Position numbers and translations under genes: made by a program. Positions 43,841 to 54,559 of a DNA stretch of 64,000 bases are shown here, one piece after another. Position 1 is the first letter of the stretch. Every line of letters begins with the position of its first letter. Origin of the DNA: Omphalotus guepiniiformis (Eukaryota > Basidiomycota > Agaricomycetes > Agaricales > Omphalotaceae). The DNA lies in the NCBI GenBank assembly GCA_028554645.1, contig JAQOOI010000017.1:1-64000 (forward strand), given 5' to 3'. The notes below the pieces were generated by a model that searched no databases, had not been told where the DNA came from, and was given only the letters and a program-made list of their open reading frames with translations.

Positions 43841-46800
43841 ATGCCACCAGAACCGAAAATCAAGTCTTTGAAGAGGCGAGGCTCGAGTAGGAGGGACACG
43901 GAGGAGTTTCGTTTCGATGGCGGACATGCGAGAGAGTTGGAGTTGAAAAGGAGTCGGGGTCAGTACTATGTTGCTTCTGCTTTATATTCTGTCTAACTTC
44001 CGCTCTCGCGATCTTCGTTTCAGGAGAGGTACGCGAAGTCTTTTTGGAGTCAATGTCCGTTCTTTCGTTGATCGTCTTCGTAGGTCAGTTGTGCCGAATG
44101 TCGAAGGTACGAAGGCCAATGCGATCATCGCACCGCTTTGACTTTAACAACTCAATAGACTCAAGATCAAATGTGACAAGCAAATCCCTTGTACATCTTG
44201 TCAACGAAGAGGATGCGCTGCATTATGTCCAAACGGTCAGCTTCTTCGTTATTGCTCGACATTTCTTCTAATCTTCGTTCCAGGATCGCTTGCTACTGGT
44301 CAAGGCACCCGGTTCGTGCTAGCTGCTACAGAGCATCTTCACAAACGTATCGCACGACTCTCGACTCGCGTTCGTCAACTTGAAGATGCCCTTGCCACCA
44401 TACACTCCAAGTACGCCCCAGAAGACCAGCAACCTCACCCTCTGCTCGATCGCGAATGGAATCTCGAAACTGACGGAGCAGAAGACGACGACGAGCTCGA
44501 ACCTGGCTCTAATCGTGGCAGGAAGATTGGCAAGCTACCTCCAGGAGTACAGAACACACGGGCGATTAGTATGGGCGCCTCAGATAGTGATGCTATGGAA
44601 GAAGGTCCCGACCGAAAGATGCGGAGGCGTGATGCAGGCCACGGAGGGGATGTAATTGATGCCTTTGGGACACTTTCTATCAGTGACCATGGCATATCGC
44701 GGTTCTTTGGTCCTACTGGAGGCAGTGAGAGTCTATTAATCGTACGTCACGGTTACATCTACGTCTCGAATATCTCTAACGTGGTGTCTCTAGGCAAATC
44801 TATCCCCTTCAGATTCTTCAACCTGTCAAACCCTCGATTCTTTGCGCAAATCATCCTCCCCTACCGCTGCGGCGTCTGCTTTCCCTTCCTTCGAATCCGA
44901 AAACTCTATGTCTCCTGCCACTACACACTCATCCCAGATGACCTCGGGTACTGCCTGCACGTCTAATGCCACTCAGACTTCCGCAACATCCATCAGTTCT
45001 GCTTCCATAACTGATGCCCGTCTCGCCCTCTTCTCCCACCACTTTCCATTCACCCCTCTCGCGATCCCACCTCCCCAAATCCAGTCTCTCATCGAGTCTT
45101 ACCTCCCATCATACGAGCGTGCACGTGAACTCGTCGACATTTACTATTCGCAAGTCGCATGGATTTTTCGTGGTGTAAGCCGCGAACAGCTTGATGACGA
45201 GATGCTAAGCGCTATCTATTCTCGTAAACTCGCTCGGGACAGGGGTGAGGAACGTACACGCCACGAAGAAGGGTACGAATCTGACGAGGGTTTCGTCAAG
45301 CAAAGCCAGAGGGATCCCAGCCAGTCTCGGTACGAACGTCCGGTGTACAATTCCAGCGAAGATTACAGCGGCCCGCACGATTTAGCTCTCCTCTTCATTG
45401 TCTTTGCAGTCGGTGCCATCGTTGAATCTCCTTCATTGTCGAACTCTTCCCAACCGAATTCCCCACCACACCCTGTAAATTCTCCCTCACTTTCCTCTCC
45501 GACCTCTGCGTCCGCTGCCGATTCCTCTCGAACCCCTAAACCTTCTCCTACGGCGCTTGCTGAACATTATCATCAATTGTCTCGTGCAGCTCTGTCCCTG
45601 CAAGCTGTGTTGGAGAAGCCAAGTATTGTGACTATACAAACTCTTCATTTGCTCAGTATCTACAACGCAATGAGTGGGGAAGGCACCAATGCTTCAACAC
45701 CGTCGTCTTCGGCATCGACGCCGGGTGCTGATGGAGGGGAAGGCACTCCTGACAATTGCGGTTCAATTGGGGGTAATACGAGAGAGACGAGCATGGAAAT
45801 GACATGGAGTTTGATTACTATGGCTGCGCACTTGAGTCAGACCGTGCGTGTATCTGTTCTGCTGTTCCAACCCTTACTGACTTCAAATAACTTTTTGCCG
45901 TGAGCAGATTGGTCTGCATCGAGACAGCGAACGATGGGGTCTATCGCCCAAGATGGTTCAACGTAGGCGAATTTTGTTCTGGGATCTATTCGTTGCGGAT
46001 GTGTGGCAGGTATGGCAATTCCTTTTTATCCCTCGTCCGAGTGCTGACCGCGACATTACCAGTCTTTGAATACAGGCCGTCCACCCTCCTTCTCTCTCGC
46101 ATACATCGACTGTAGTTTTCCTCAATACGAAGGCATCAACGTCAAAGAAGTCAAGGGTGTCAGCATCGAAAAAGGGAAAGAAAAGGATAATCCTCAAGCA
46201 ATGGATAATGCCGCCAGGGAAAGGGAGAAAGCTGAGAAAGCGAAAAAGGAGGGATATGCATTTGAGTGGTCTATGCATAACACGGGTCGAGGATCGTGCT
46301 CAATTTCTTTATATCTGCATTTGAGATCTGGCAATTCCGGTTTGCAGCCGAATGCGTCGCAGACGTTGTCTCTCGCACTCTTACTGCGGAAGCTCCCACC
46401 TATGCTACAATCATGGAACTCGATCGTAAAGTCCGAGAGTTTCCTCTACCTGAGGGATTTTCCGATCGTGGAACGCCAGGGTCGTCCTCGACGTCGGTCA
46501 GAGACCCTGGTTTGGGTGGTGTGCCGAACACGCAGGTTAGACCGGGCGCGGATGCAGACGGCCAAGATACAGATCTAAGTACTTCGTTCATGCGATGTGT
46601 GCTGGAGCACATTCGCGAAACAAGTCAGTTTTATTACAGTTCTATTGTCTTCGTTCAACCCAGCTAACTCTTTTTCAATTCTCATGTATATCCACCGCTC
46701 GTTCTTCGCTCAGGCTATCATAGAGCAACCCGTCAACCCGCTCAAATCGGTGTATGCCCCATCCTTTTTAGCAGCTTACCGAGCTGCTGCAACGATTCTC

Positions 46801-48528
46801 AAGTCTGTTCGAGAACAATTCAGTATTTGGCCAACTTCATGCGCGCGGTTTTGGACGATGTGGACGTTTGCTTTCAGCGCGGCGGTAAGCTAATTCGTTA
46901 ACCATACTTTTCTTTATTGTTCTTATGATTTTGTGCCTGTGAGCTGTATAGGTAGTTTTCGGTACTGTTGTGACAAGAGGTCCTCATTCTCCGCTAGCGT
47001 CGTCAGCGATGACGGAGCTAGAGCAAGCGTGCATATTATTTTCGAAAGCTGCTATGTACAGCAAGCGTGCGACAAGAGCGTTGGTGAGTTACCTGTTTAT
47101 TGTTTCTCTCTCTCCTTCCCTCAACTCCCCAACCTCCCATCCTTCGACATCTATCTCCTATCACCTTTTTTACTTCATCTCCACATCACTAGTTCCGTAT
47201 CTTTCCCACTTTATCATTCTTATTCCTTCTTTTGTATCTCGACTTCCCACACCACTTGCACATGGCAATCGTTTCATCCTACTATGTACCAGTTTTCACT
47301 CCGGTTGTTGGCACCTATAACGTTCACTTCACACGCCTATCAATTCAGCGATCCACTTTCATCCGTCTATTCACTTGATTTACTTACCCTATTTGTCTTT
47401 TCTTTTCCACAGCCAATTCTAACAACGCTACGCGAGAAGGCGCGCTGCGCAATAGCATCTGGCCAGACCAACGACCCTACCCTTTCCCTTTCGTCCTTTA
47501 CGGGATCGAGGGGCGAACTCTGGAACATTAAGCGGGAAGAAAACGATCTGGAAGACGAATTATCCATCTTTGCTGGTCACACTCGGTTCGTATCATCCAA
47601 GAACCGTTCTATAACGGCCAGCGCTGCCGACGGTAATGGCGGTGTTATCCTTGAGCCAACCGCTTCTGTGAGCGGTCCTTCCTTAGGCCCCGTCCAAGGT
47701 CCTTCCGGAATTGCGCTTAACGAAACACCGGGCATGAGTGTTTACGGCCAAGCAGACTCGGCGCCGAGACACCGTCGACAAGTTCAGCCTTCGCGGGAAT
47801 ACGGTATGGATAGTATGGATATGGACTTGGATCATCGAGTTCATTATGATTCTGCGAGAGCTTACGAAGTTCAACGGCATCACGATCCAGCTTACCCTGG
47901 GCCTGCTTCGCATGTTCACCAACAGGTACCCTCGCAGCGATCGATCTCGTTGGGAGATTCGTCGGGATGGTACGAACAAAACTCGCACCCCCGTCGCGAG
48001 AGCTACTCGGCTCGTTCTCACCTACCCCCACCATCCACCATCTCAATACCACCCGCTCCAATGTCGTCTTCAATCGAAGATCACTCCCCTCACAATTCGC
48101 ATATGAACTTTTCATATTCTTATGATCGGAGTAGTCGACATGCTGCTGTACCTCCACCATCCGCAGGGTATTCGACTTGGTCGTCGCAGGAACAACCACA
48201 GTACTCTCATCCTCCGCGACACTCTTCTTCACCAGTCCGTTTGGCACATCCTCAGTACGGGCCTTTGCAATCACAGATGCAACCACCAATTCAATCTTAT
48301 CATCCTCGTCAGCATTCGACTCCTCAGCATGAGATGTATACAGGTCCAGGTGCATATGGCCCTCCACCACCATTACATGCTGTTCATGGACAAGGCAATG
48401 CTGCTCTTGCGGATCTTGGTCTGGCATCGAGAGATTCGAGGCTGGACGAAAGGTGGAGTTCATTCATGCAGGATTCGGGATTGTTGGACTCGGTGAATGA
48501 AGCGAATTTTGGAAGAGGTGGTCGTTGA
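43841..48528 (+). CDS. Zn2Cys6 fungal-specific transcription factor
   Basis: The product starts MPPEPKIKSLKRRGSSRRD. Early exons are 43841-43958, 44024-44028 (5 nt), 44084-44106, 44159-44235 and from 44284 on; phases agree. Joined, they give RGEVSCAECRRLKIKCD, then KQIPCTSCQRRGCAALC, a canonical CX2CX6CX5CX2CX8C binuclear zinc cluster. It is followed by a coiled-coil linker (TRVRQLEDALATIHSKY). The fungal_trans regulatory domain lies in the middle: PSYERARELVDIYYSQVAWIF, the intron-joined IGLHRDSERWGLSP, and RRRILFWDLFVADVWQ with SLNTGRPPSFSLAYIDC. The C-terminal 300 or so residues are disordered and His/Ser/Pro/Gln-rich. Introns in the second half (about 45843, 46011, 46290, 46620, 46890, 47080-47410) are placed less precisely. 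It acts in the nucleus as a sequence-specific regulator; targets cannot be read from sequence. Confidence 0.88.
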
Positions 48529-49297
48529 TTTATTCTACATATTGCTAGTATAGTATGCATATTTCCCGGCTGGTTTGTCGTCCGGTTTGTCGTTTTCAAA
48601 TCATGGTTTCTTTGACCGTGTTCAGTGTTTTATCTTTATTTCTTTGTACTTTTTGACCTCTGTTCGCTATTTGTATCAATCAGTGGTGTGTACTTAAATT
48701 ACATGTTGAAGAAACTAATATCCGTTTTTTTAAATTACTTATTCTGCTGCCAGTGGCTGTCTCGCTATGTTCGCCGGAGATGAATCTTGGGAATCTGGCT
48801 TGGAACGACCTGGGTCGTGGCCTGTCGTGGCTACTTTTGTGGGGTGGGTCACTTGTCCTGGTACCTGGACGGTACCGAACGAGCCGAAATCAAGGAAAGA
48901 TGTATGTTTATACTCCACTAGCTCCATGGTTGTTGGCGAAACAGACCATCATATCTGGGTACTCTGACCAGTGACGTTGTCACGAGTATAAAAGGCTTCA
49001 GGCTCAGCCTTCATTATAAGTCCCGGCTTCGGAGCATCGCGAGATTTTCACGGGCTGTACGCTAGATCATGGATTTGATAACTATCTTTCATCACTAATG
49101 GACTGGTGAGTGACTCTGGGGGTATGACTACCGGTAATCTTATCTGAAGATCCGGAAATATACGGTAGGTACATACTGTAGAATAGTTTGTCGTTGCTAA
49201 CCTTTCATTCACTCTGAGTCCAAGTTGTTGCGAAACGTCGAAAGACACGTTAAGGAGGCTTTTAAGATGATATCTCACCTTAGGAGCCATCGTTTGC
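48529..49297. other. intergenic, no gene seen
   Basis: Contains the 3' flank of the transcription factor gene and the upstream flank of a tRNA gene. Short open frames at 48739-48974 have no recognisable motif. Confidence 0.5.
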
Positions 49298-49380
49298 GCC
49301 TTCTTAGCTCAGTCGTAGAGCGTGTCACTCGTACAGATTTGTACATGATAAGGTCAGTCGTTCAATCCGGCTAGGAGGCA
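49298..49380 (+). tRNA. tRNA-Thr (CGT anticodon) with 11-nt intron
   Basis: Cloverleaf: acceptor GCCTTCT/AGGAGGC (all seven pairs, one G-T), D arm GCTC-AGTCGTA-GAGC, anticodon stem TGTCA/TGATA, and T arm AGTCG-TTCAATC-CGGCT, discriminator A. The anticodon loop holds 18 nt. Taking an 11-nt intron (CAGATTTGTAC) after position 37 leaves CT-CGT-A-A with anticodon CGT, reading ACG (Thr). A T-rich stretch (GTTTTTAT) follows as a pol III stop. Confidence 0.9.
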
Positions 49381-49389
49381 TGTTTTTAT

Positions 49390-50800
49390 GTCTGAAGTTT
49401 TGACGTGAGCCAGAGACGATCCAGGGAGCCATCAAAATGCGCCATTTGACTTGACAGCGCGGAGAGCAACATATATACAATTAAGCCAATGTAAATACAC
49501 AGCAATCAGTTCAGAAGACCAGCTGTCTGCTAGCTAGTTCCATCATATACAGCATCCATCGCCTATATTAGCGTTCACATCGTACCCTACTCTGCACCCC
49601 ACTCCCCAGTAGCGTTCCATATTCGAATGGTGCCATCAGAGGAACTGGAGACGATGCGTTTTCCGTCAGGCGAATATTCGACTGACCGAATGTTTCGACT
49701 GTCATGGACTGCTGGCATTCGGGGCCTTGTCATTCTACCAATATTGTACCCACGCAAATATCGTCGAGAACAAAACTTGAAAAGTTAGTCAGCAAGTCGG
49801 GAGCTGCCATACAAGGAGTCAGTTTGTCCTCCAACCACCAACTTCTCCATGTCACAAGTCCCATCAGGCTTTAAGAATTACGTGTCGACGTCCTTGTTCA
49901 AGTTCGAGTTGTTTGAGATGTTAGATTGCAAGGTCTATTATTACCGCTGTAACAATGGTGCGTGATTATTCTCGCTGATGTAACGTTGAATTTTTGAACC
50001 AAGTTCGGGTATTAACATGTTACAGGCTGCCGAGAGACGTTCAAACGCGCCCACTTATTATGTATGAGAACATCTCTTGCCTCACGCCTCCGAGGGAGTT
50101 GAGAAACATACGGAAGTAGCAGAAGTCATCATGTACATCGTGTGGATCGAGCGACTGGTTCTCCAGGATTTCAGAACCAAGTTCGGCATACGTATCTTTG
50201 CTCGCTGGCAATGCTTTCTACGAGCATCGAGATCACCCTTCCTGCGTCTCGTCTGGGTAACTCCCACTTCATCGTGCATTTTCATCGGCAACCACTCCCA
50301 AAATATGGAATCATTATCATGATATCAAGGAGACTTTGACATCAGTTCGCCGTCAGTACCCGCTATATTGATCGTCAATAAAGATCTTCTTTCAAATTGG
50401 CGTCCAGCTTAACCGTGATGGTGATAGGTTTCAGTGACAACATACTCGTTTACAGACCTAATAGTTTGCGGTTGACTATTTGCCGTACAGGCTCTTCGGA
50501 CACGATGTGATCCGTCTCGGATTCGGACTCGACGTCTAGTGAGCCTTGCTTTTCGGTGGCGATCGCTCACTCTAAGTATACCCCACTCTCGTTCCATTCT
50601 CCCATCCTGGAAGCCGGATACGATGCATTCTCCATTGGGTGAGCGTTTGAACGGACCAGTTACCACCCGAGCGCTTCCTAGCCCTCAGCGAATTACTCGT
50701 CGGTACATCCCATGTCCGCGGCATAGTGTGATCATCCCAGAGACGATCTGGGAGCCATCAAAAGACAATGCGCCATTCGACTTGACAGCCACGCTGAGCG
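49390..50800 (-). pseudogene. WD40-repeat protein relics and a lectin-like gene tail
   Basis: On minus, 49735-49587 encodes [33 protein letters not shown] and a stop, a good C-terminal WD40 repeat. Further blocks look like decayed repeats: 50680-50580 (SPNGECIVSGFQDGR) and about 50790-50720 (SFDGSQIVSG). Frames do not connect. The segment 49408-49556 is a diverged copy of 50735-50890: GAGACGAT..GGGAGCCATCAAAA, TTGACTTGACAGC and CAGTCTGC..CTAGTTCCATCATATACAGC. It includes the last about 45 bp of the lectin-like coding sequence, with an in-frame stop. The region is therefore a duplicated and broken WD40/lectin junction. Confidence 0.7.
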
Positions 50801-50852
50801 GAGAACAACATACATATTATTAAGCCAATACATGGGTCTGAATACACATCAT

Positions 50853-51567
50853 TCAATTCGGAAGACCAGCAGTCTGCCATCTAGTTCCATCATATACAGC
50901 CTCCGTAATAGTACCCGGAGCACCCTGACTGACAAACCCAACCCTCAGCTCACGGGAAGTAGTATCGCTCCCCATCGCATAGAATGCCTGACTTCCTTCA
51001 ACAACTTGGAATCCTTGATGAGTAATACAAGCCGGGCAAGTTGCTCCTCCCTGAAATCCAATACCTGGAGTGTATATGTATTCACTCAGGACATGGTCCG
51101 GAGACACAAAGTAAACATGAACCTGTGATAGAGGATTGAACAGTCAAACATCCATCTTCATTCGTTCATCAAAACATCACCTACCGATCCGTAAGTATTC
51201 TGGTCTGGAAGATTCACCGCTGCGATTGGAGTTCCAGAAAGTACCTCGCTGGCGGGTGCGATTGTAATGGTTCCACAGTTGTCGGTTCCAACGTTGAACG
51301 CGTTACTGACGCAAGTTTGAATGATTTCTCCAGTGCTGGTCTGGCCGTACAACCGAGTGTCACCAGTTGCTAAGCTTGATTGGACCGCAGCGACATCACC
51401 TACGGCGCTGAACGAGCGCACATTGGTGGATGCGGGACTCGCTGTAGCCAACGTGAACAGCGAAGCAATGACGAGCTATGGGAGTTCAAGTTAGGAACCC
51501 GTTGAAAACATATAGAATAGAGAATGACACTCACCGAAGTAAGCTTGTTGAATCGAGTGCTGTACAT
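50853..51567 (-). CDS. small secreted lectin-like protein, paralog A
   Basis: Three exons: ATG 51567 with 33 nt, then an intron ending about 51479, exon to 51185, intron 51123-51184 (GTAGGT...CACAG), and exon to the stop 50853. The product has a signal peptide (MYSTRFNKLTSLVIASLFTLATASPA). Blade-like repeats follow: DTRLYGQTSTGEIIQTC, VHVYFVSPDHVLSEYIY, and LRVGFVSQGAPGTITEAVYDG..WQTAGLP. The pattern (RLYxQxxxGxIxE) resembles beta-propeller blades of fungal fucose-specific lectins (AAL/PF07938), but with only about three blades; a sugar-binding role is inference. The CPACI Cys pair may form a disulfide. Two paralogs lie at 53770-54488 and 61750-62544. It has a TATAAAAG box 61 bp upstream of the ATG. 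Confidence 0.85.
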
Positions 51568-51627
51568 CTTCAGAATAGTGTGACAATGCAAGAAAACTGC
51601 GATACAGCTCATCTCAGTATATGCTCC

Positions 51628-51635
51628 CTTTTATA
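51628..51635 (-). promoter_or_regulatory. TATA box of paralog A
   Basis: TATAAAAG on minus, 61 bp upstream of ATG 51567; the paralog B gene has the same box at nearly the same distance. Confidence 0.6.
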
Positions 51636-51639
51636 GCTA

Positions 51640-53769
51640 GACATCCACAGCACGTCTTGTGCTCACATGACGAGCACAGGAAGACAAACTCAAGTCGAGC
51701 ATTCAGGCTTTCAATCCCCCATGGCATAATGACCACTTGGAAGGCATGCCGCGGTCGTCCTTGAGCGCCAGATGCGACTCCAAGTCAGCGGAGGTACAAC
51801 ATTTGAATAAGATGTTTAAAAAAGCAAACGTCTTGAAGGCAAGCACAGGCCAAAGAAGTGCAGCGTTTGACTCGGACGCCAAAGAAAAGAACGTAGGTGT
51901 AAACCTCCGACATGTCAGAAAAACGGGTAGTACTTGATTAAATGGAAGGCAGTCAGTGCGAGACTGAACTAATCTTCTCGCGGAGAAACGACTCTCCTGT
52001 ATAGGATGAATGTACAGCAACAAAGAAGCAAAGCGAGGCCACGTACTTGCATCTGTGGCGCTCGATTTTGATTGTCAGTGTACATCTTTAATCATGATGT
52101 CGACCTTTTAGTGGAAGACACATGTGCGCTATAAAGTAGACGCCAAAGTGACCGCTCTCGACGGTGGTCAATTTCAGATTCCTATCAAGAGCATTGACAC
52201 TTTTTCTCGCGAGATTGCGACAAGGTATAGTATTATAGGAGACATAAGGATTGGACACAATTCAGTGATTGAAAGGAATGTTCATACGACACACTGGTGA
52301 CTCCGAGGTCCGTCTAATCGACATGCCAAAACCACCTGTACAACTGTCCACACGCACGGAACTTCGCGCTGTTGATGAACGGCAGAAGCAAATCTTGCTT
52401 TGTATTTGAATGAGGTGAAGCGGTATATGCGCGTGGTTTTAGTTGTTCTGCGGAAGGTCGAGCAGGAGACTTGTGAGTGAAAGAAATGTAGGACTAAGAG
52501 GAATACACACCCTTCACGATATCAAACCACTCGTTCCTTTCCTACATGTTGGACAGTCCTGACTTCGTCCGCCGCTTCGAGCGAATTCTCCGCCCGATCG
52601 ACGAGCTGCAGCAGGTCCGGGGGACCTCATTGTTAGACGCTGACGTGGCGGACGACAAAGATTATTCAGAGAGATTGATGACGCCCCTCATGCGTGTTGG
52701 ACAATAGAGTTGTTTCAACCAAACCTAAGTGAACGCGCGAACTTTTCTCAAAGGCACTGAGGTATATACCTATAGCTTCATATGAGCAAGAGATTACGTT
52801 GGATAGACCTACCAGTTATCCATTCATACGACTCTCCCGGGTTGAAAGTTGAGAGTTGCGGTCTACGAAAAGCTTGAACACTTTGAGGAAGCTTTGAAGT
52901 TCCAGCATTCTGTCTTGATATTGATCTTGAAGCTTGAAGCTTGACCCGAGCTTGACCTTGTCCCTTCTGGCGGCAAGAAAAGAGGAAGAAGGAAAGAAAA
53001 TGGCAAAAAAACCAGAGTTACGGCCTGGCCACGTGGCAGCGCCTCTTGTGTGTTTCCCGACAGTCCGCACACACTCATCGTCCTTCGCCCAACCAATTTT
53101 CACTATACACCGTAGATACTCGAAGAACAAACGACTTGAGAATCCCTGCTTCGTGCGAGGACTTCAAAGACGATTCAACCTTCAAATAATCATTCGGTAA
53201 ACCGGTTAGTTTTACCCTCGCTCGCTCAGAGTCAGAGGTCAGTCAAATGCCTTTTCACCGTAGTGCAATTGCAACGAATTCAATCTCTTTTTCGCTCTAT
53301 AGAATCTGGAAGCAAACAGACAGATATGTGCGCCATCCCGGGCCTCGGCGCCGCGCATATTGATGACCACGTACGAGGAGGAACTAGACGATGAGACACC
53401 AAGTCAGCAGCGCATCAACGCTAAACAGAAAGATAATACTCCGCCGAGTGAATGATTCGGAGCGTATTATAGATATCTTGTCCTTCCGCGCTAGCGTCCT
53501 CGTTGAATCGGCTGAACAGGAAGTGCCACGAATCTCAAAATGGACAAGGCGTGAACGCGTGGACATCGATTTTAGCCTGAAGCTCGCCCGCACTACTAGT
53601 ACGTAGATTAACCCTCTTTAAGAAACCTACGGTATCTCCTACACTGGCATCAACAACTCGACCTTAGAACGATAGATCCTCACTCCTCTGAACGGATAAC
53701 AACATTGATTTCAAGCCAATACAAAAGTAGACGTCACAAAAGTCAGCTGCATTACACAAAATGCATCAA
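51640..53769. other. intergenic, one small possible ORF
   Basis: No recognised gene. At 52549-52707 (plus) a 52-residue frame reads MLDSPDFVRRFERILRPID... and ends TPLMRVGQ; its base composition looks coding but nothing supports a full gene, so it may be a relic exon. Confidence 0.4.
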
Positions 53770-54488
53770 TCAACTCGGAAGACCAGCAGTCTGCCAGTTA
53801 GTTCCATCATAAATAGCTTCAGTAATAGTACCCGGAGCTCCCTGACTGAAAAACCCAACCCTAATCTCACGGGAAGTAGTATCACTCCCCATAGCATACA
53901 AAGCCTGAGTTCCGTTAACAACTAGGTATCCTTTGTTAGTGATACATGCCGGACAGGCTGTTCCTCCCTGAAATCCTGGACCCGGAGTGTAGATGTATTC
54001 ACTCAGGACGTGGTCCGGAGAGACGAAGTAAACATGAATCTAAATTAGAGTTGAGAGACCCACATCATCATTGTGAGTCGTGAATTGGATGTCATGGGAC
54101 TTACCGATCCAAAAGTATCCTGGTATGGAAGATTCACAGCTGCAATTGGACTTTCGTGAAGTACCTCGTTGGCGGGTACGATAGTAACCGTGCCACAGTT
54201 ATTAGTTCCAACGTTGAATGCGTTCGTAGCGCAAGTCTGGACGATTTCTCCGGTACTGGCTTGGGAGTACAACCGAGTGCCGCCGGTCCCTAAGAGTGAT
54301 TGAATCTCAGCGACGTCACCTATGGCGCTGAACGGCCGAACGTCGGTAGATGCGGGACTCGCTGTAGCCAACGTGAATAACGAAGCAACGATGAGCTATG
54401 GTAGAATCTCGTGTTGGTACACCGGGTATAAGTCTAGTAGGATAATACCTCTTACCGTAGTAAGTTTGTTAAACGGAGTGTTGAACAT
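53770..54488 (-). CDS. small secreted lectin-like protein, paralog B
   Basis: Same three-exon structure as paralog A. Start MFNTPFNKLTT|LIVASLFTLATASPA (signal peptide split by the first intron), then DTRLYS-like GGTRLYSQASTGEIVQTC, FGS|IHVYFVSPDHVLSEYIYTPG, CPACI, and IRVGFFSQGAPGTITEAIYDGTNWQTAGLPS. It is clearly closest to paralog A (same orientation, about 2.9 kb away), with substitutions spread along the protein and no stops, so both copies look maintained. The predicted function is extracellular, possibly carbohydrate-binding as a partial beta-propeller; this is uncertain. Confidence 0.85.
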
Positions 54489-54545
54489 CTTCAGAAAAGC
54501 AACTGAACAATTCCAATGCTGCTCATCTCAGTGCGCATTCGTTCT

Positions 54546-54553
54546 CTTTTATA
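54546..54553 (-). promoter_or_regulatory. TATA box of paralog B
   Basis: TATAAAAG on minus, 58 bp upstream of ATG 54488. Confidence 0.6.
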
Positions 54554-54559
54554 CCTGAA

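Noticed and set aside
47100..47410. Continuous 531-residue ORF (46933-48528) taken as one exon
   Set aside because: The 47100-47410 part is pyrimidine-rich and hydrophobic without similarity to the family and has donor and acceptor signals; I treat it as intronic sequence that happens to be open.
52549..52707. 52-residue ORF as a real small gene
   Set aside because: Coding-like composition but no domain, no upstream exon, and length compatible with chance or a relic exon.
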